NCBI GenBank assembly: GCA_031554275.1
Contig: JAVBKB010000139.1
Span: 1 to 22,831 of the forward strand
Reading direction: 5' to 3'
Source of the DNA: JAVBKB01 sp031554275
GTDB lineage: Bacteria > Bacillota > Bacilli > JARBTR01
DNA length: 22,831 bases
Below the pieces are notes generated by a model that was not told where the DNA came from, ran no database searches, and worked only from the letters and a program-made list of their open reading frames with translations. The position numbers were made by a program, and so were the translations under genes. Of this stretch, positions 7,143 to 15,112 are shown one piece after another. Every line of letters begins with the position of its first letter. Position 1 is the first letter of the stretch.

Positions 7143-8627
7143 CTATTTGTGATACAATTTATCGCTCTGATGTTTTGGTTCGCATGTCAAATTGAGTCCT
7201 AAGCGCTTCAATACATCGATATCCACTTGTGAAAGGATAACAGATGAATGCGCTTCACAGTTCTTAAGTTTTGGTAATTGCTCCAAAACTCTTGAAGCAA
7301 GTGGGTTTGTCACTGCCGACATGGATAAAGCGATCAAAACCTCATCAGTGTGAAGGCGAGGGTTTTGGTTGCCTAAGAAATCTGTTTTGAGCTTTTGAAT
7401 TGGCTCAATGACAGCAGGCGATAGGATGTACACATCATCCTGAATACCAGCAAGCGCTTTTAAAGTATTTAGCAAACAAGTGGATGAAGCACCAAGTAAA
7501 TCAGTAGTTCTTCCAGTAATAACATTGCCATTTAGCAATTCAATTGCGAGTGTCGGATGCCCTGTCGAGGCTGCTTTATCAAGCGAGGCTTTCACAACAG
7601 ATCTATCCCTAGTTGAAAGACCTGCATTGTTCATCAAAAGTTCAATTTTCTCAACTGTTTGCATCTTGCATTTTCCCATTTTGAAATCACATTTGATACT
7701 GTAGAAACGTCTAATAATCTCTTGGTTAGCAGCTTTTCGACAAACTTGATCATCCATTATACACTTCCCAGCCATATTTACGCCCATATCTGTTGGGGAT
7801 TTATATGGAGATTCTTCTAGTATTTTTTTAAAAATTGTATTTAAAACTGGAAAGACTTCTACATCGCGATTGTAGTTCACCGCAGTTTCCCCATATGCTT
7901 CTAAATGGTAGGGATCGATCATGTTGATATCATTTAGATCTGCTGTAGCTGCCTCATAGGCGGTATTAACTGGGTGCTTCAATTGTAAATTCCAAACAGG
8001 GAATGTTTCATATTTAGCATAACCAGAATGATAGCCGCGTTTGTAATCATGGTAGAGCTGTGAAAGGCATACAGACATCTTGCCACTTCCTGGACCAGGT
8101 GCGGTTACTACAACGAGCGGTTTTGTTGTTTCAATGTAATCGTTCTTTCCATAGCCATCATCACTTACTATTAAAGCGACATTCGTTGGGTATCCAGTAA
8201 TAGGGTAGTGGACGTAGACGCGAATCCCAAGTTGCTCTAAGTACTGTCTAAAGTCATCGGCGACACTTTGTCCTGCATATTGACAAATGACAACACTGCC
8301 CACATATAAACCCGAATTTCGAAAACAATCAATCAAGCGAAGAACATCTGCGTCATAAGTAATCCCGTAGTCACCACGAATACGATTCTTTTCAATGTCT
8401 GAAGCATTAATTGCTATCACGATTTCGGTTTTATCAGACATTTTGCGAAGTAATTTCAACTTAATATCTGGCTCAAAACCTGGTAGAATTCTGGCAGCAT
8501 GATGGTCATCAAAAAGCTTGCCACCAAATTCTAAATAAAGTTTATCCCCGAATTGGCTGATTCGCTCCATGATACGCTCAGATTGCATTTTTAAATATTT
8601 CTCATTATCAAAACCGATCTTGTACAT
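7143..8627 (-). CDS. DUF1846 / UPF0371 family protein
   Basis: A 494-residue soluble protein of the DUF1846 (UPF0371) family, of typical length for it. The start MYKIGFDNEKYLKMQSERI, the EFGGKLFDDHHAARILPGF segment (33-51) and the conserved nucleotide-binding-like loop APGPGSGKM (176-184) are diagnostic. The loop resembles a P-loop and the context TTKPLVVVTAPGPGSGK suggests phosphate or nucleotide binding, but no reaction is established for the family that I know of. No membrane segment or signal peptide is visible. GGAGG sits about 6 bases before the ATG. It is monocistronic with a sigma-A-like promoter and a terminator downstream. Some members are described as metalloenzymes; I see nothing decisive here. 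Confidence 0.9.
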   Translation of the reverse strand: MYKIGFDNEKYLKMQSERIMERISQFGDKLYLEFGGKLFDDHHAARILPGFEPDIKLKLLRKMSDKTEIVIAINASDIEKNRIRGDYGITYDADVLRLIDCFRNSGLYVGSVVICQYAGQSVADDFRQYLEQLGIRVYVHYPITGYPTNVALIVSDDGYGKNDYIETTKPLVVVTAPGPGSGKMSVCLSQLYHDYKRGYHSGYAKYETFPVWNLQLKHPVNTAYEAATADLNDINMIDPYHLEAYGETAVNYNRDVEVFPVLNTIFKKILEESPYKSPTDMGVNMAGKCIMDDQVCRKAANQEIIRRFYSIKCDFKMGKCKMQTVEKIELLMNNAGLSTRDRSVVKASLDKAASTGHPTLAIELLNGNVITGRTTDLLGASSTCLLNTLKALAGIQDDVYILSPAVIEPIQKLKTDFLGNQNPRLHTDEVLIALSMSAVTNPLASRVLEQLPKLKNCEAHSSVILSQVDIDVLKRLGLNLTCEPKHQSDKLYHK

Positions 8628-8648
8628 GATGCACCTCCAACTTTTTTC

Positions 8649-8676
8649 ATCATTTTCAAAAGGTGTTGAATGTCAA
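8649..8676 (-). promoter_or_regulatory. sigma-A promoter of the DUF1846 gene
   Basis: On the minus strand, TTGACA (complement 8671-8676), a 16-base spacer, then AATGAT (complement 8649-8654). The -35 is a perfect match. The transcript would start close to the ribosome-binding site, giving a very short leader. Confidence 0.55.
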
Positions 8677-8686
8677 TTATCAAAAC

Positions 8687-8715
8687 AAAAAAAATGCTCC
8701 CCAGTGCAGGGAGCA
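8687..8715 (-). terminator. intrinsic terminator of the flavodoxin-like gene
   Basis: TGCTCCC at 8695-8701 pairs with GGGAGCA at 8709-8715, with a 7-base loop. On the minus strand it is followed by eight T residues. It lies about 120 bases beyond the stop codon of the gene at 8838-9260 and just upstream of the DUF1846 promoter. Confidence 0.85.
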
Positions 8716-8734
8716 AATATATTTTTTTAGAGCC

Positions 8735-8806
8735 CGTTCATTATTGTAACGATACTATGAACGAACGTCAAGTGAAACAAAGCAAAATGTGATGAAACAA
8801 AGCAAA
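8735..8806. repeat. inverted repeat and 14-bp direct repeat in an intergenic region
   Basis: CGTTCAT at 8735-8741 and ATGAACG at 8757-8763 form an inverted repeat with a 15-base loop. Just beyond it, TGAAACAAAGCAAA occurs twice, at 8773-8786 and 8793-8806, a 20-base period. These lie in the 3' untranslated region of the flavodoxin-like gene. Function unknown. Confidence 0.5.
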
Positions 8807-8837
8807 TCCGATTTTCCAAAGCCAATGTTCTCAGTAA

Positions 8838-9260
8838 TTAATCTTTATTACCGACTAATTGTTTTGCATATTCAGCCGCTTCGGCGCATTCCTGTTCGGT
8901 AGGTCTACCCTTATTAATAAAGTAAAACTGTCCTCTTAACGCAATGCCTTCATCTAACACATCGATATTCTCATCGGTAAGCGCTTTCTTAATTTGTTTC
9001 TGGATGGACATTTTCCAATTTGAACAGCTGTACGCGACAATTTGTTTTACTTGATCATGTGTTAATGTCTCTATGAAGCTCTTCAAATGGTCGTCAATCT
9101 TTGATCTTTCGTAAACTGCACCACCTAGAAACAGAACATCAACTGATTCAGGTAGCGGAACATCAATCGTTTCGGCAATAACCCCGAATTTTGCGGCAAT
9201 GGCGTCTGCAAGTCTTTTGGTACTGCCTGATCTGGAATAGTATCTTACTGCTGTTTTCAT
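8838..9260 (-). CDS. short flavodoxin-like protein
   Basis: A 140-residue flavodoxin-fold protein. The N-terminal strand and FMN phosphate-binding loop read VRYYSRSGSTKRLADAIA (residues 5-22), with the SxSGSTK pattern typical of the fold. A second characteristic loop, LFLGGAVYERSKID, is at about 44-57, and YSCSNWKMS follows near 78-86. It would carry electrons through FMN in the cytosol or act as a small NAD(P)H reductase; the partner is unknown. GGAG lies 8 bases before the ATG. It follows the GNAT gene on the same strand after an 87-base gap, so the two may be co-transcribed. A terminator lies downstream. Confidence 0.85.
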   Translation of the reverse strand: MKTAVRYYSRSGSTKRLADAIAAKFGVIAETIDVPLPESVDVLFLGGAVYERSKIDDHLKSFIETLTHDQVKQIVAYSCSNWKMSIQKQIKKALTDENIDVLDEGIALRGQFYFINKGRPTEQECAEAAEYAKQLVGNKD

Positions 9261-9347
9261 TATTGCAACTCCATCAAAATAAAGATTTTTGGGAAAACGC
9301 TTATCACATAGCTACACATCTTTTCTATGTTGGCTATTTTCGAACAA

Positions 9348-9839
9348 TTACTGCAAGGTGAGAATCATGATGTAGTCCTGCTTATTCTCATCAACAATTT
9401 CAAAGCCAAGCTTTCGATAAAGGTTGACTGCATAGTTGGCTTTCTCAACACTTAACGACGTCTTTTGATAACCGGTCTGCTTGAGATAGTCAATCATCCG
9501 CTTCATTAAGGCAGTGCCGATTCCTTGATTTCTGAATTCAGGCAAAAGTGAGATGACAAACTCTGGTGTTTCAGTATCGACATGACCATAGCCTTTGTTT
9601 GGTGCACTCAAGATTCGTACCCAAACAGCACCAATGATTTGTCCGTTCAAATCAGCCACCAAACAATAGTCATCCTTCTGACCCCAGTTATCAATATACC
9701 TACTAATTTCAGGTATTTCAATGATACTCTTTGGTAATCGCTCTTTTCCTTCTGGTTGGAAAATCGCTTGGTAAAGCATTTCTTTGAGCACCGATAATTC
9801 TGAATTCTTGATTTCACGGATTCCTATTTGACTTGCCAA
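9348..9839 (-). CDS. GNAT-family N-acetyltransferase
   Basis: A 163-residue GNAT protein. The acetyl-CoA-binding motif A is ISLLPEFRNQGIGTALMKRM (about residues 95-114, with the R/Q-x-x-G-x-G pyrophosphate loop), and motif B includes VEKANYAVNLYRKLGFEIV (131-149). It would transfer an acyl group from acyl-CoA to an amine; the substrate cannot be predicted. The start is a TTG at 9839. The nearby upstream ATG is out of frame and stops after six codons, while an AAAGGA box lies about 9 bases before the TTG. The next in-frame ATG would remove 20 residues of the first helix region. Its own promoter lies 62-91 bases upstream. Confidence 0.87.
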   Translation of the reverse strand: MASQIGIREIKNSELSVLKEMLYQAIFQPEGKERLPKSIIEIPEISRYIDNWGQKDDYCLVADLNGQIIGAVWVRILSAPNKGYGHVDTETPEFVISLLPEFRNQGIGTALMKRMIDYLKQTGYQKTSLSVEKANYAVNLYRKLGFEIVDENKQDYIMILTLQ

Positions 9840-9900
9840 AACATCAATTCCTTTGAAAAACCAAAGCTTATCAATAAGTAGATTGTGTTTTCTGATTGTT

Positions 9901-9930
9901 ATTTTATCACAACAAATACTTTGGTATCAA
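9901..9930 (-). promoter_or_regulatory. sigma-A promoter of the GNAT (and perhaps flavodoxin) gene
   Basis: On the minus strand, TTGATA (complement 9925-9930), an 18-base spacer, and TAAAAT (complement 9901-9906) with a TGn extension. It is about 62 bases upstream of the TTG start. Confidence 0.6.
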
Positions 9931-10078
9931 ACTGAAATTACAGCAAGGGACTGCTATTAAGTAACGCGTTGGGATTTTGTCACTTGAAGATTGCCCATCT
10001 AGTCTCCACTATCTGTATGGCCATTATTTATATTCTGACAGTCACTTAATTTTCTTATAATTTTGATTGCTAGTGCGA

Positions 10079-10084
10079 TATAAT
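10079..10084 (+). promoter_or_regulatory. -10 box of the WYL-Hsp90 unit
   Basis: A perfect TATAAT lies 31 bases upstream of the chosen WYL start, with no clear -35. A second TATAAT at 10056-10061 has CTGACA 15 bases upstream, a short spacer. Either could drive the unit. Weak -35 elements would fit a regulated promoter. Confidence 0.45.
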
Positions 10085-10115
10085 TAATATAAACAGTGAA
10101 CAGTAGGTGAAAGTG

Positions 10116-11099
10116 ATGGGGAATCGAGATCGGATATTATACTTACGTGAAATATTATTTAAGGAAACAGATGAAGACCATCGAATCACAATGCAGGAGA
10201 TTGCAGATAGATTAGAGCAGCTACTGAATGAAAAGACAACTACAAAGACGATAAAAATGGACATTGAGGGGTTAAACGATTTAGGGTTTGAAATTCTTGA
10301 ACAATCGGAGGGAGCAGGGTACCCGAAGACATTCACACATGTAGCGAAAGACTTTGAATTTCATGAAATTCAAATGCTTGTGGATGCAGTGGCCGCTGGT
10401 CGTTTTATAAGTAAAAAAAATGGCGAAATTTTGACGAAAAAGCTAAAGAATTTGTTGAGTAATTATCAGTCGCGGCGGATTAAAACAGAGCTGATTATTA
10501 ACCCGCTCGCCAAAAGCGAGGTTGCGAATTTTCACTTGACTGTCAGCACTATTCACGAAGCGATTGCTGAGCAGAAATTTGTCCAGTTTCAGTATGGTGA
10601 ACTAGATTGGCAGAAGCAGTTTTCCTTGAAGCGGGAAGGCGAAGTATATAAGGCGACACCAATCGGCGTTGTCTGGCAAGAGTCATATTATTATCTCATT
10701 GCCTTTCTAGATGATGAGAAATATCCCCGCAATTTCCGAATTGATCGGATGCGAAATGCAACAATTTGTGAGCAAAAATTTGTGAAAAAGGATTTTGATT
10801 TAAAGAAATATATCTCTGGTTCATTGAATATGTTCGGTGCTGGGGAATTTGTTCCGCTGACACTTAAATGTAAGCATAGCATTATTAAGAATATGGTTGA
10901 TGAATTCGGTACCGACTTCACGACGCAATACATTGATGAGAATTATTGCACGATTAGGGTATCTGCGAAAGACAATGATGGATTGATATTTTGGTTAATG
11001 CGCTGGGGTAATGCGTTAGAAGTGGTGAAACCAGTTCATGTTCGTGAAGCAGTGAAACAGGAGCTACAAAAATCATTACAACAATATGAGCAGAATTAA
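10116..11099 (+). CDS. WYL-domain HTH transcriptional regulator
   Basis: A 327-residue regulator of the YafY/DeoR-like WYL class. An N-terminal winged helix-turn-helix occupies about residues 1-65 (RDRILYLREILFKETDEDHR and QEIADRLEQLLNEKTTTKT). A WYL domain follows at roughly 145-235, with the variant core YYYLIAFLDDEKYPRNFRIDRM, and then a C-terminal WCX-like extension. WYL domains sense ligands, often nucleic acids or nucleotides, and commonly regulate neighbouring operons, including some defence loci. A GTG at 10107 extends the frame by three codons, but AGGTGA ending at 10110 is spaced for the ATG at 10116. The stop is 34 bases before the Hsp90-family gene, so they are probably co-transcribed and the regulator may control its own unit. 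Confidence 0.88.
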   Translation: MGNRDRILYLREILFKETDEDHRITMQEIADRLEQLLNEKTTTKTIKMDIEGLNDLGFEILEQSEGAGYPKTFTHVAKDFEFHEIQMLVDAVAAGRFISKKNGEILTKKLKNLLSNYQSRRIKTELIINPLAKSEVANFHLTVSTIHEAIAEQKFVQFQYGELDWQKQFSLKREGEVYKATPIGVVWQESYYYLIAFLDDEKYPRNFRIDRMRNATICEQKFVKKDFDLKKYISGSLNMFGAGEFVPLTLKCKHSIIKNMVDEFGTDFTTQYIDENYCTIRVSAKDNDGLIFWLMRWGNALEVVKPVHVREAVKQELQKSLQQYEQN

Positions 11100-11133
11100 G
11101 TAGATTCAAAATGCTTAGTACAAGGAGTAATTT

Positions 11134-12933
11134 ATGACACAGGATCAGTTTCGTTTTCAAGTAAATTTAGCTGGAATGATTGATGTATTATCCAATCATC
11201 TCTATAGTAGTCCAAACGTCTACATTCGTGAGCTTTTGCAAAATGCAACAGATGCAATTACTGCAAGAAATGATGTGGAAGCAGGACACAAGGGTCGTGT
11301 TTTTATTGAGGTCAACCATGCAGAGAATTGCCCACCTACCATCATGTTTGAGGACAATGGTATTGGATTAACAGAACCACAAATTCATGAATTTCTTGCT
11401 ATGATTGGGCATTCTTCGAAAAACGTAGAATCGCTAGATGAAGTAGGTTACATCGGACGTTTTGGAATCGGCTTGCTTTCCTGTTTTATGGTGAGTGATG
11501 AAATCATTGTTATCACTCGAGCCGTTGGAAGTGAGCACGCGTATGAATGGAAGGGTGCACCAGATGGTACATATTCCATTCGTCAGTTGGATCAGCAGAT
11601 TACACCAGGAACGCGTGTCTTCCTCCGTTGTAAAACAGGGGCAAATGACTATTTTGCAGCAAATAAAGTAGAGTCACTTGTTACCCACTACGGATGTCTT
11701 CTTCCCTATCCTGTGATTGTTTCGACCGATGGTGTGGACAAAACGATCAATTTAAATCGCCCAGAGTGGCTCTACGATCCAAGTCGGATCACTAATCGTG
11801 ACGAGGTGTTGCACTTTGGGAGTGAAATGCTGGGTAGCCAGTTTATTGACTTTATTCCACTCCAAACACCACTAGGTACGACAGGTGGGGTCGCTTATAT
11901 CTTGCCTTATACTGTTAGCTTGAACGCCAAACGGGCGCACAAGGTCTTCTTGAAAAACATGCTGGTATCCGAGGAAGCCAGTAATATCATGCCAGATTGG
12001 GCTTTCTTTATAAGATGTGTAATTTGGACAAACGATTTACGACCTACTGCCTCTCGTGAGGATTTCTACCTCAATGAAAATTTAGAAATAACGGTAAATG
12101 AGCTAGGGAATTCCATTCGCCAAGCTTTGATGAGTATGGGCGTGACTGAACCAGAACGATTGCAGAGAATTATTAACATTCATTATTTAGCAATGAAGTC
12201 ATTGGCAGTTGATGATGATGAATTCTATAAAATGATCATAAAGTGGCTACCATTTGAAACAACATTTGGTCAGCTCAAGCTCGACGGAATTGTTGGGGAT
12301 GAACAGCAACTGAATTATGCAAAAACAGTTGATGAATACCGACAAATCGCAAAAATCGCTACATCTCATTCGATGTGTGTTGTCAATGGCGGTTATGTGT
12401 ATGACGACCAGCTTATTGCGAAGCTGCCACTCATAAATGAACAAATTCAGCTGAATGAAGTGACTGCTGAAGATGTTGTTCATACGTTCGAGGAATTAGG
12501 ATTTGAGGAAAGAAACCATGTTTTTGCTTTCTTGAAATTAGCAGATCTTGTTTTACAGTCATTCAAATGCACTGCAGAGATGAAGAAGTTCGTTCCACAT
12601 GAGATTTCTTCACTATATGTACCCTCTCAAGAAACGAATTTTATGCGGAAGTTACAGAATACACAAGAAGAAAGTAACCCAGTTTTCGGTTCCGTGATCG
12701 GGCAATTTATGCAGGAAGTGAAACCCTCATCATATGCAACCCTGTGTATGAATTATCATAATGAATTAATACAAAAAATCATTCAAACAGGCAATGCTGA
12801 AGTACAACAGCACTTGATAAAGCTTTTGTACATTCACTCATTGCTGCTCGGGCATCACCCACTTCGAAAGGAAGAGCTACAACTATTGAATCAAGGCTTG
12901 TATCATTTATTGGAGTGGGGATTGAAAAGGTAG
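11134..12933 (+). CDS. divergent Hsp90-family ATPase (HtpG-like, PRK14083 type)
   Basis: A 599-residue GHKL ATPase of the Hsp90 superfamily. The Bergerat fold is complete: N-box RELLQNATDA with Glu33 and Asn37, Asp74 in DNGIGL, the glycine lid GRFGIGL at 108-114, and TPGTRV at 157-162. The middle domain shows FLKNMLVSEEASNIMPDW (272-289) and DLRPTASRED (301-310), with Arg308 at the position of the catalytic arginine of Hsp90. Beyond about residue 400 I see no clear similarity to the classical dimerisation domain and no MEEVD-like end. It matches the separate 'HSP90 family protein' group rather than housekeeping HtpG. AGGAG precedes the ATG. It sits between the WYL regulator and the helical-repeat protein. 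Chaperone activity is inferred from the ATPase fold; clients are unknown. Confidence 0.9.
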   Translation: MTQDQFRFQVNLAGMIDVLSNHLYSSPNVYIRELLQNATDAITARNDVEAGHKGRVFIEVNHAENCPPTIMFEDNGIGLTEPQIHEFLAMIGHSSKNVESLDEVGYIGRFGIGLLSCFMVSDEIIVITRAVGSEHAYEWKGAPDGTYSIRQLDQQITPGTRVFLRCKTGANDYFAANKVESLVTHYGCLLPYPVIVSTDGVDKTINLNRPEWLYDPSRITNRDEVLHFGSEMLGSQFIDFIPLQTPLGTTGGVAYILPYTVSLNAKRAHKVFLKNMLVSEEASNIMPDWAFFIRCVIWTNDLRPTASREDFYLNENLEITVNELGNSIRQALMSMGVTEPERLQRIINIHYLAMKSLAVDDDEFYKMIIKWLPFETTFGQLKLDGIVGDEQQLNYAKTVDEYRQIAKIATSHSMCVVNGGYVYDDQLIAKLPLINEQIQLNEVTAEDVVHTFEELGFEERNHVFAFLKLADLVLQSFKCTAEMKKFVPHEISSLYVPSQETNFMRKLQNTQEESNPVFGSVIGQFMQEVKPSSYATLCMNYHNELIQKIIQTGNAEVQQHLIKLLYIHSLLLGHHPLRKEELQLLNQGLYHLLEWGLKR

Positions 12934-12957
12934 GGCTTCGCTCGGGAGGACTTTCAA

Positions 12958-13014
12958 ATGCGTTTAAGTGTAAAAATTCCGATGCAACTAGGAGGTAATC
13001 GAAATGGAGACTAA
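12958..13014 (+). CDS. 18-codon leader ORF overlapping the next gene
   Basis: Between the Hsp90-like gene and the gene at 13004, GGGAGG at 12944-12949 is followed after 8 bases by ATG at 12958 and 18 sense codons, beginning MRLSVKIPMQLGG. The stop TAA at 13012-13014 lies inside the next gene, in a different frame, 8 bases past its start. The mini-ORF thus spans the downstream AGGAGG and start codon. This arrangement is typical of translational coupling, though the peptide itself is unlike anything I know. Chance is possible given its length; the strong ribosome-binding site is the main support. Confidence 0.5.
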   Translation: MRLSVKIPMQLGGNRNGD

Positions 13015-14065
13015 TTTAGAAGAGTTGTGGGATCAAATTTATGATATGCCAGATGGGCCACAAAAGATAGCATTACTAGAAGAAGTCATTCGTATTTGTG
13101 ATATTGAAAATAATTTGCAAGAAAGCTACGATGCTCGAAAAGAACTTGTGGAATGCGCAGTTTTCAATGGGTATCCATTAAAAGCACTCATTGCTTTCAC
13201 TTGGTTGATTTCTAAATGGGAGGAGCATGGTGAAGAATTAGATGACGAATACGATATCCTATGGGATTACAAATGGATTGCGAACAGATTAATTGATTTC
13301 CCACAAATCTCCTTGGATCAGATCGATGCCATTATGAACGATATGAAAGAGAAATATGAAAAGTATGGGTACTCATTGCGTGAATACTATTACTACTTGT
13401 ATTTAAATAAACGCGATTCTGGTAGATCAGACACAATCCATGAGGATTTTGAACGCTGGCAGCAAACCTCAAGAGATATCATGAGTGATTGCAAAGCATG
13501 TGACCTACATGCAGTTGTTTGCCACTACATTCATTTAAAGGAGTATCAAACAGCGCTAGAAAAAGCACAACCAATACTTGAGGGTAAAATGCAATGTGCG
13601 GAAGTACCACATAATACTTACGCAAGACTATTGGTGCCGATGTTTCATCTAGGTAAGGTGGATGAGGCAAAAGCAATTCAGAAGAAAGGCATTAAGCTAA
13701 TTAAAGGCAATAGCGAGTTTCTCGAGAGTTTCGGTGAACATGTAGAATTTCTTGCAGTTACCGATTTGAATAAAGCTGTGCAGGTTTTTGAGGAGAGCGT
13801 TGGATTTGCTTTAGAAACAGAAGACGTCAACAGCAAGTTGAAATACTATATTTCAGCAACGATCTTTTTTGAGAAAATGGGGGAAAATCCGACATTGATT
13901 CGTATGCCAACCACATTTAATGCGATCCCATCTGAGCCAACAGCAGCCAATCTGTACCCTTGGTTCCGAAGTGAAGCGGCCAAGATTGCTACTCAATTTG
14001 ATCAGCGCAATGGCAATCGTTTTGTAACAGCATCAATGGAAGAACATATCGCCGAGATGCAATAA
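13004..14065 (+). CDS. helical-repeat (TPR-like) protein of unknown function
   Basis: A 353-residue acidic, almost wholly helical soluble protein. I do not recognise a named family. Paired helices typical of tetratricopeptide repeats are suggested by segments such as QESYDARKELVECAVFNGYP (about 38-57), KEYQTALEKAQPILEG (179-194), MFHLGKVDEAKAIQKKGIKL (214-233) and LNKAVQVFEESVGFALE (254-270). There is no signal peptide, membrane segment or catalytic motif. AGGAGG lies 8 bases before the ATG. It is the last gene of the WYL-Hsp90 unit, 70 bases after the Hsp90-like gene and overlapped by a leader ORF. TPR proteins are classic Hsp90 partners in eukaryotes, so an adaptor or client-recruiting role is a reasonable inference, not shown. 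Confidence 0.72.
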   Translation: METNLEELWDQIYDMPDGPQKIALLEEVIRICDIENNLQESYDARKELVECAVFNGYPLKALIAFTWLISKWEEHGEELDDEYDILWDYKWIANRLIDFPQISLDQIDAIMNDMKEKYEKYGYSLREYYYYLYLNKRDSGRSDTIHEDFERWQQTSRDIMSDCKACDLHAVVCHYIHLKEYQTALEKAQPILEGKMQCAEVPHNTYARLLVPMFHLGKVDEAKAIQKKGIKLIKGNSEFLESFGEHVEFLAVTDLNKAVQVFEESVGFALETEDVNSKLKYYISATIFFEKMGENPTLIRMPTTFNAIPSEPTAANLYPWFRSEAAKIATQFDQRNGNRFVTASMEEHIAEMQ

Positions 14066-14075
14066 ACAAAAGGGC

Positions 14076-14153
14076 AGCTCAAATGGATTCGATTTCGACG
14101 CCTTGGATTTCAGGGGAATAGCTCAAATGGATTCGATTTCAACGCCTTGGATT
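14076..14153. repeat. 34-bp direct repeat duplicating the 3' end of mgtC
   Basis: A 34-base sequence (beginning AGCTCAAATGGATTCG) occurs at 14076-14109 and 14120-14153, a 44-base period, with one mismatch. Read on the minus strand the second copy encodes the last nine codons and stop of the MgtC-type gene, IQGVEIESI-stop. The first copy repeats that coding sequence downstream of the stop. Confidence 0.95.
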
Positions 14154-14818
14154 CCTTCAATTTCAGAAACATGCTGAAAGATTTCTAGCATGTTTCTTTT
14201 GTGATCCACGGAGACTTTTAAATGGAGTTGGTGCGTGCCATCTAAGTCTTTAATATGTATATAGTTGATCGCAATTCGCTGTTGCTTAATTTTGTCAATA
14301 ACAATGGAATATTGATCAGAGTGTGCAAGCATTAGTTGCAAAATAATTTCCTTTTCGCCAAGTGGTTTCAATCCAAACAAAGCGAAGAGGAGGGGCAATA
14401 CTTCCACACTAAGGATGAGCAGAATGACGGCAAGTATTGCAGCAAAATAGAAGCCAGCGCCTACTGCAATGCCAATGCCTGAAGCACTCCAGATAAGTGC
14501 AGCGGTAGTCAGCCCTGAGACGCTATCATGCCCTTTTTTAAGAATGACCCCAGCACCGATGAAGCCAACTCCTGATACAATTTGTGCAGCGAGTCTAAGT
14601 GGGTCCATATTGATGTTAATCCCATTTGAGGAATTAGAAAAAATGTAGGAAGATTCAATGGAAATGATCGTTAACAAGCAGCTTGAAATGGAGATCACCA
14701 AACAAGTCTTGAATCCGAGCTGTTTGCGTTTAATCTCTCGTTCCAAACCGATTGTTAGCCCAAGAAGGGCAGCGAGTCCAAGCTTCAACATGATTTGCGA
14801 ATTTATCAATGTTAACAA
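14123..14818 (-). CDS. MgtC/SapB family membrane protein
   Basis: About 231 residues. The N-terminal MgtC domain has four to five membrane segments and the signature LGLTIGLEREIKRKQ, with QIVSGVGFIGAGVILKKG and SVSGLTTAALIWSASGIGIAVG following. A soluble C-terminal ACT-like domain follows from about residue 150 (EIILQLMLAHSDQYSIVIDKI onward). Family members matter for growth in low magnesium and modulate F-type ATPase or K+ transport in pathogens. The frame opens at a TTG at 14830, but that codon is part of a GGAGG at 14824-14828. The TTG at 14818, 5 bases after it, is the better start. The extreme 3' end is duplicated just downstream. No obvious magnesium riboswitch is seen in the leader. 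Confidence 0.88.
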   Translation of the reverse strand: MLTLINSQIMLKLGLAALLGLTIGLEREIKRKQLGFKTCLVISISSCLLTIISIESSYIFSNSSNGININMDPLRLAAQIVSGVGFIGAGVILKKGHDSVSGLTTAALIWSASGIGIAVGAGFYFAAILAVILLILSVEVLPLLFALFGLKPLGEKEIILQLMLAHSDQYSIVIDKIKQQRIAINYIHIKDLDGTHQLHLKVSVDHKRNMLEIFQHVSEIEGIQGVEIESI

Positions 14819-14903
14819 CGGAACCTCCAATGGCTTGCAAGGTGAGCATTTTTATAAAATTTTTAAAAATCGTCTTCTTTCAGTTGAAAAATATTCAAAA
14901 ATC

Positions 14904-14909
14904 ATTATA
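14904..14909 (-). promoter_or_regulatory. -10 box of the MgtC-type gene
   Basis: TATAAT on the minus strand, leaving an AT-rich leader of about 80 bases before the TTG start. No good -35 is visible. The leader contains no structure I can call a riboswitch. Confidence 0.35.
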
Positions 14910-15013
14910 ATTAGAACTGCTGATTATTCATCGGAGAAATCAGGTGAATAGAAGACTGGTGATTGTGTTATCCTGTTATCAGGACTCATGAGTCATCAAT
15001 TGAATAATTTCAT

Positions 15014-15090
15014 TCCTCCTTAGCTCAGCTGGTTAGAGCACATGACTGTTAATCATGGGGTCGTAGGTTCGAATCCTACAGGGGGAGCCA
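15014..15090 (+). tRNA. tRNA-Asn (GTT)
   Basis: A complete cloverleaf of 77 bases with CCA encoded. The acceptor TCCTCCT pairs with AGGGGGA (one T-G pair). The anticodon stem CATGA/TCATG frames CTGTTAA, anticodon GTT at 15048-15050. The T-arm GTAGG-TTCGAAT-CCTAC is intact. A 12-base palindrome GACTCATGAGTC lies 20 bases upstream at 14983-14994. Confidence 0.97.
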
Positions 15091-15112
15091 TTTTTTTGAG
15101 TATTTACGTTGT

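Noticed and set aside
14831..15013. Magnesium riboswitch before the MgtC-type gene
   Set aside because: The leader is AT-rich and short, with no conserved multi-helix core or terminator/antiterminator pair that I can recognise.
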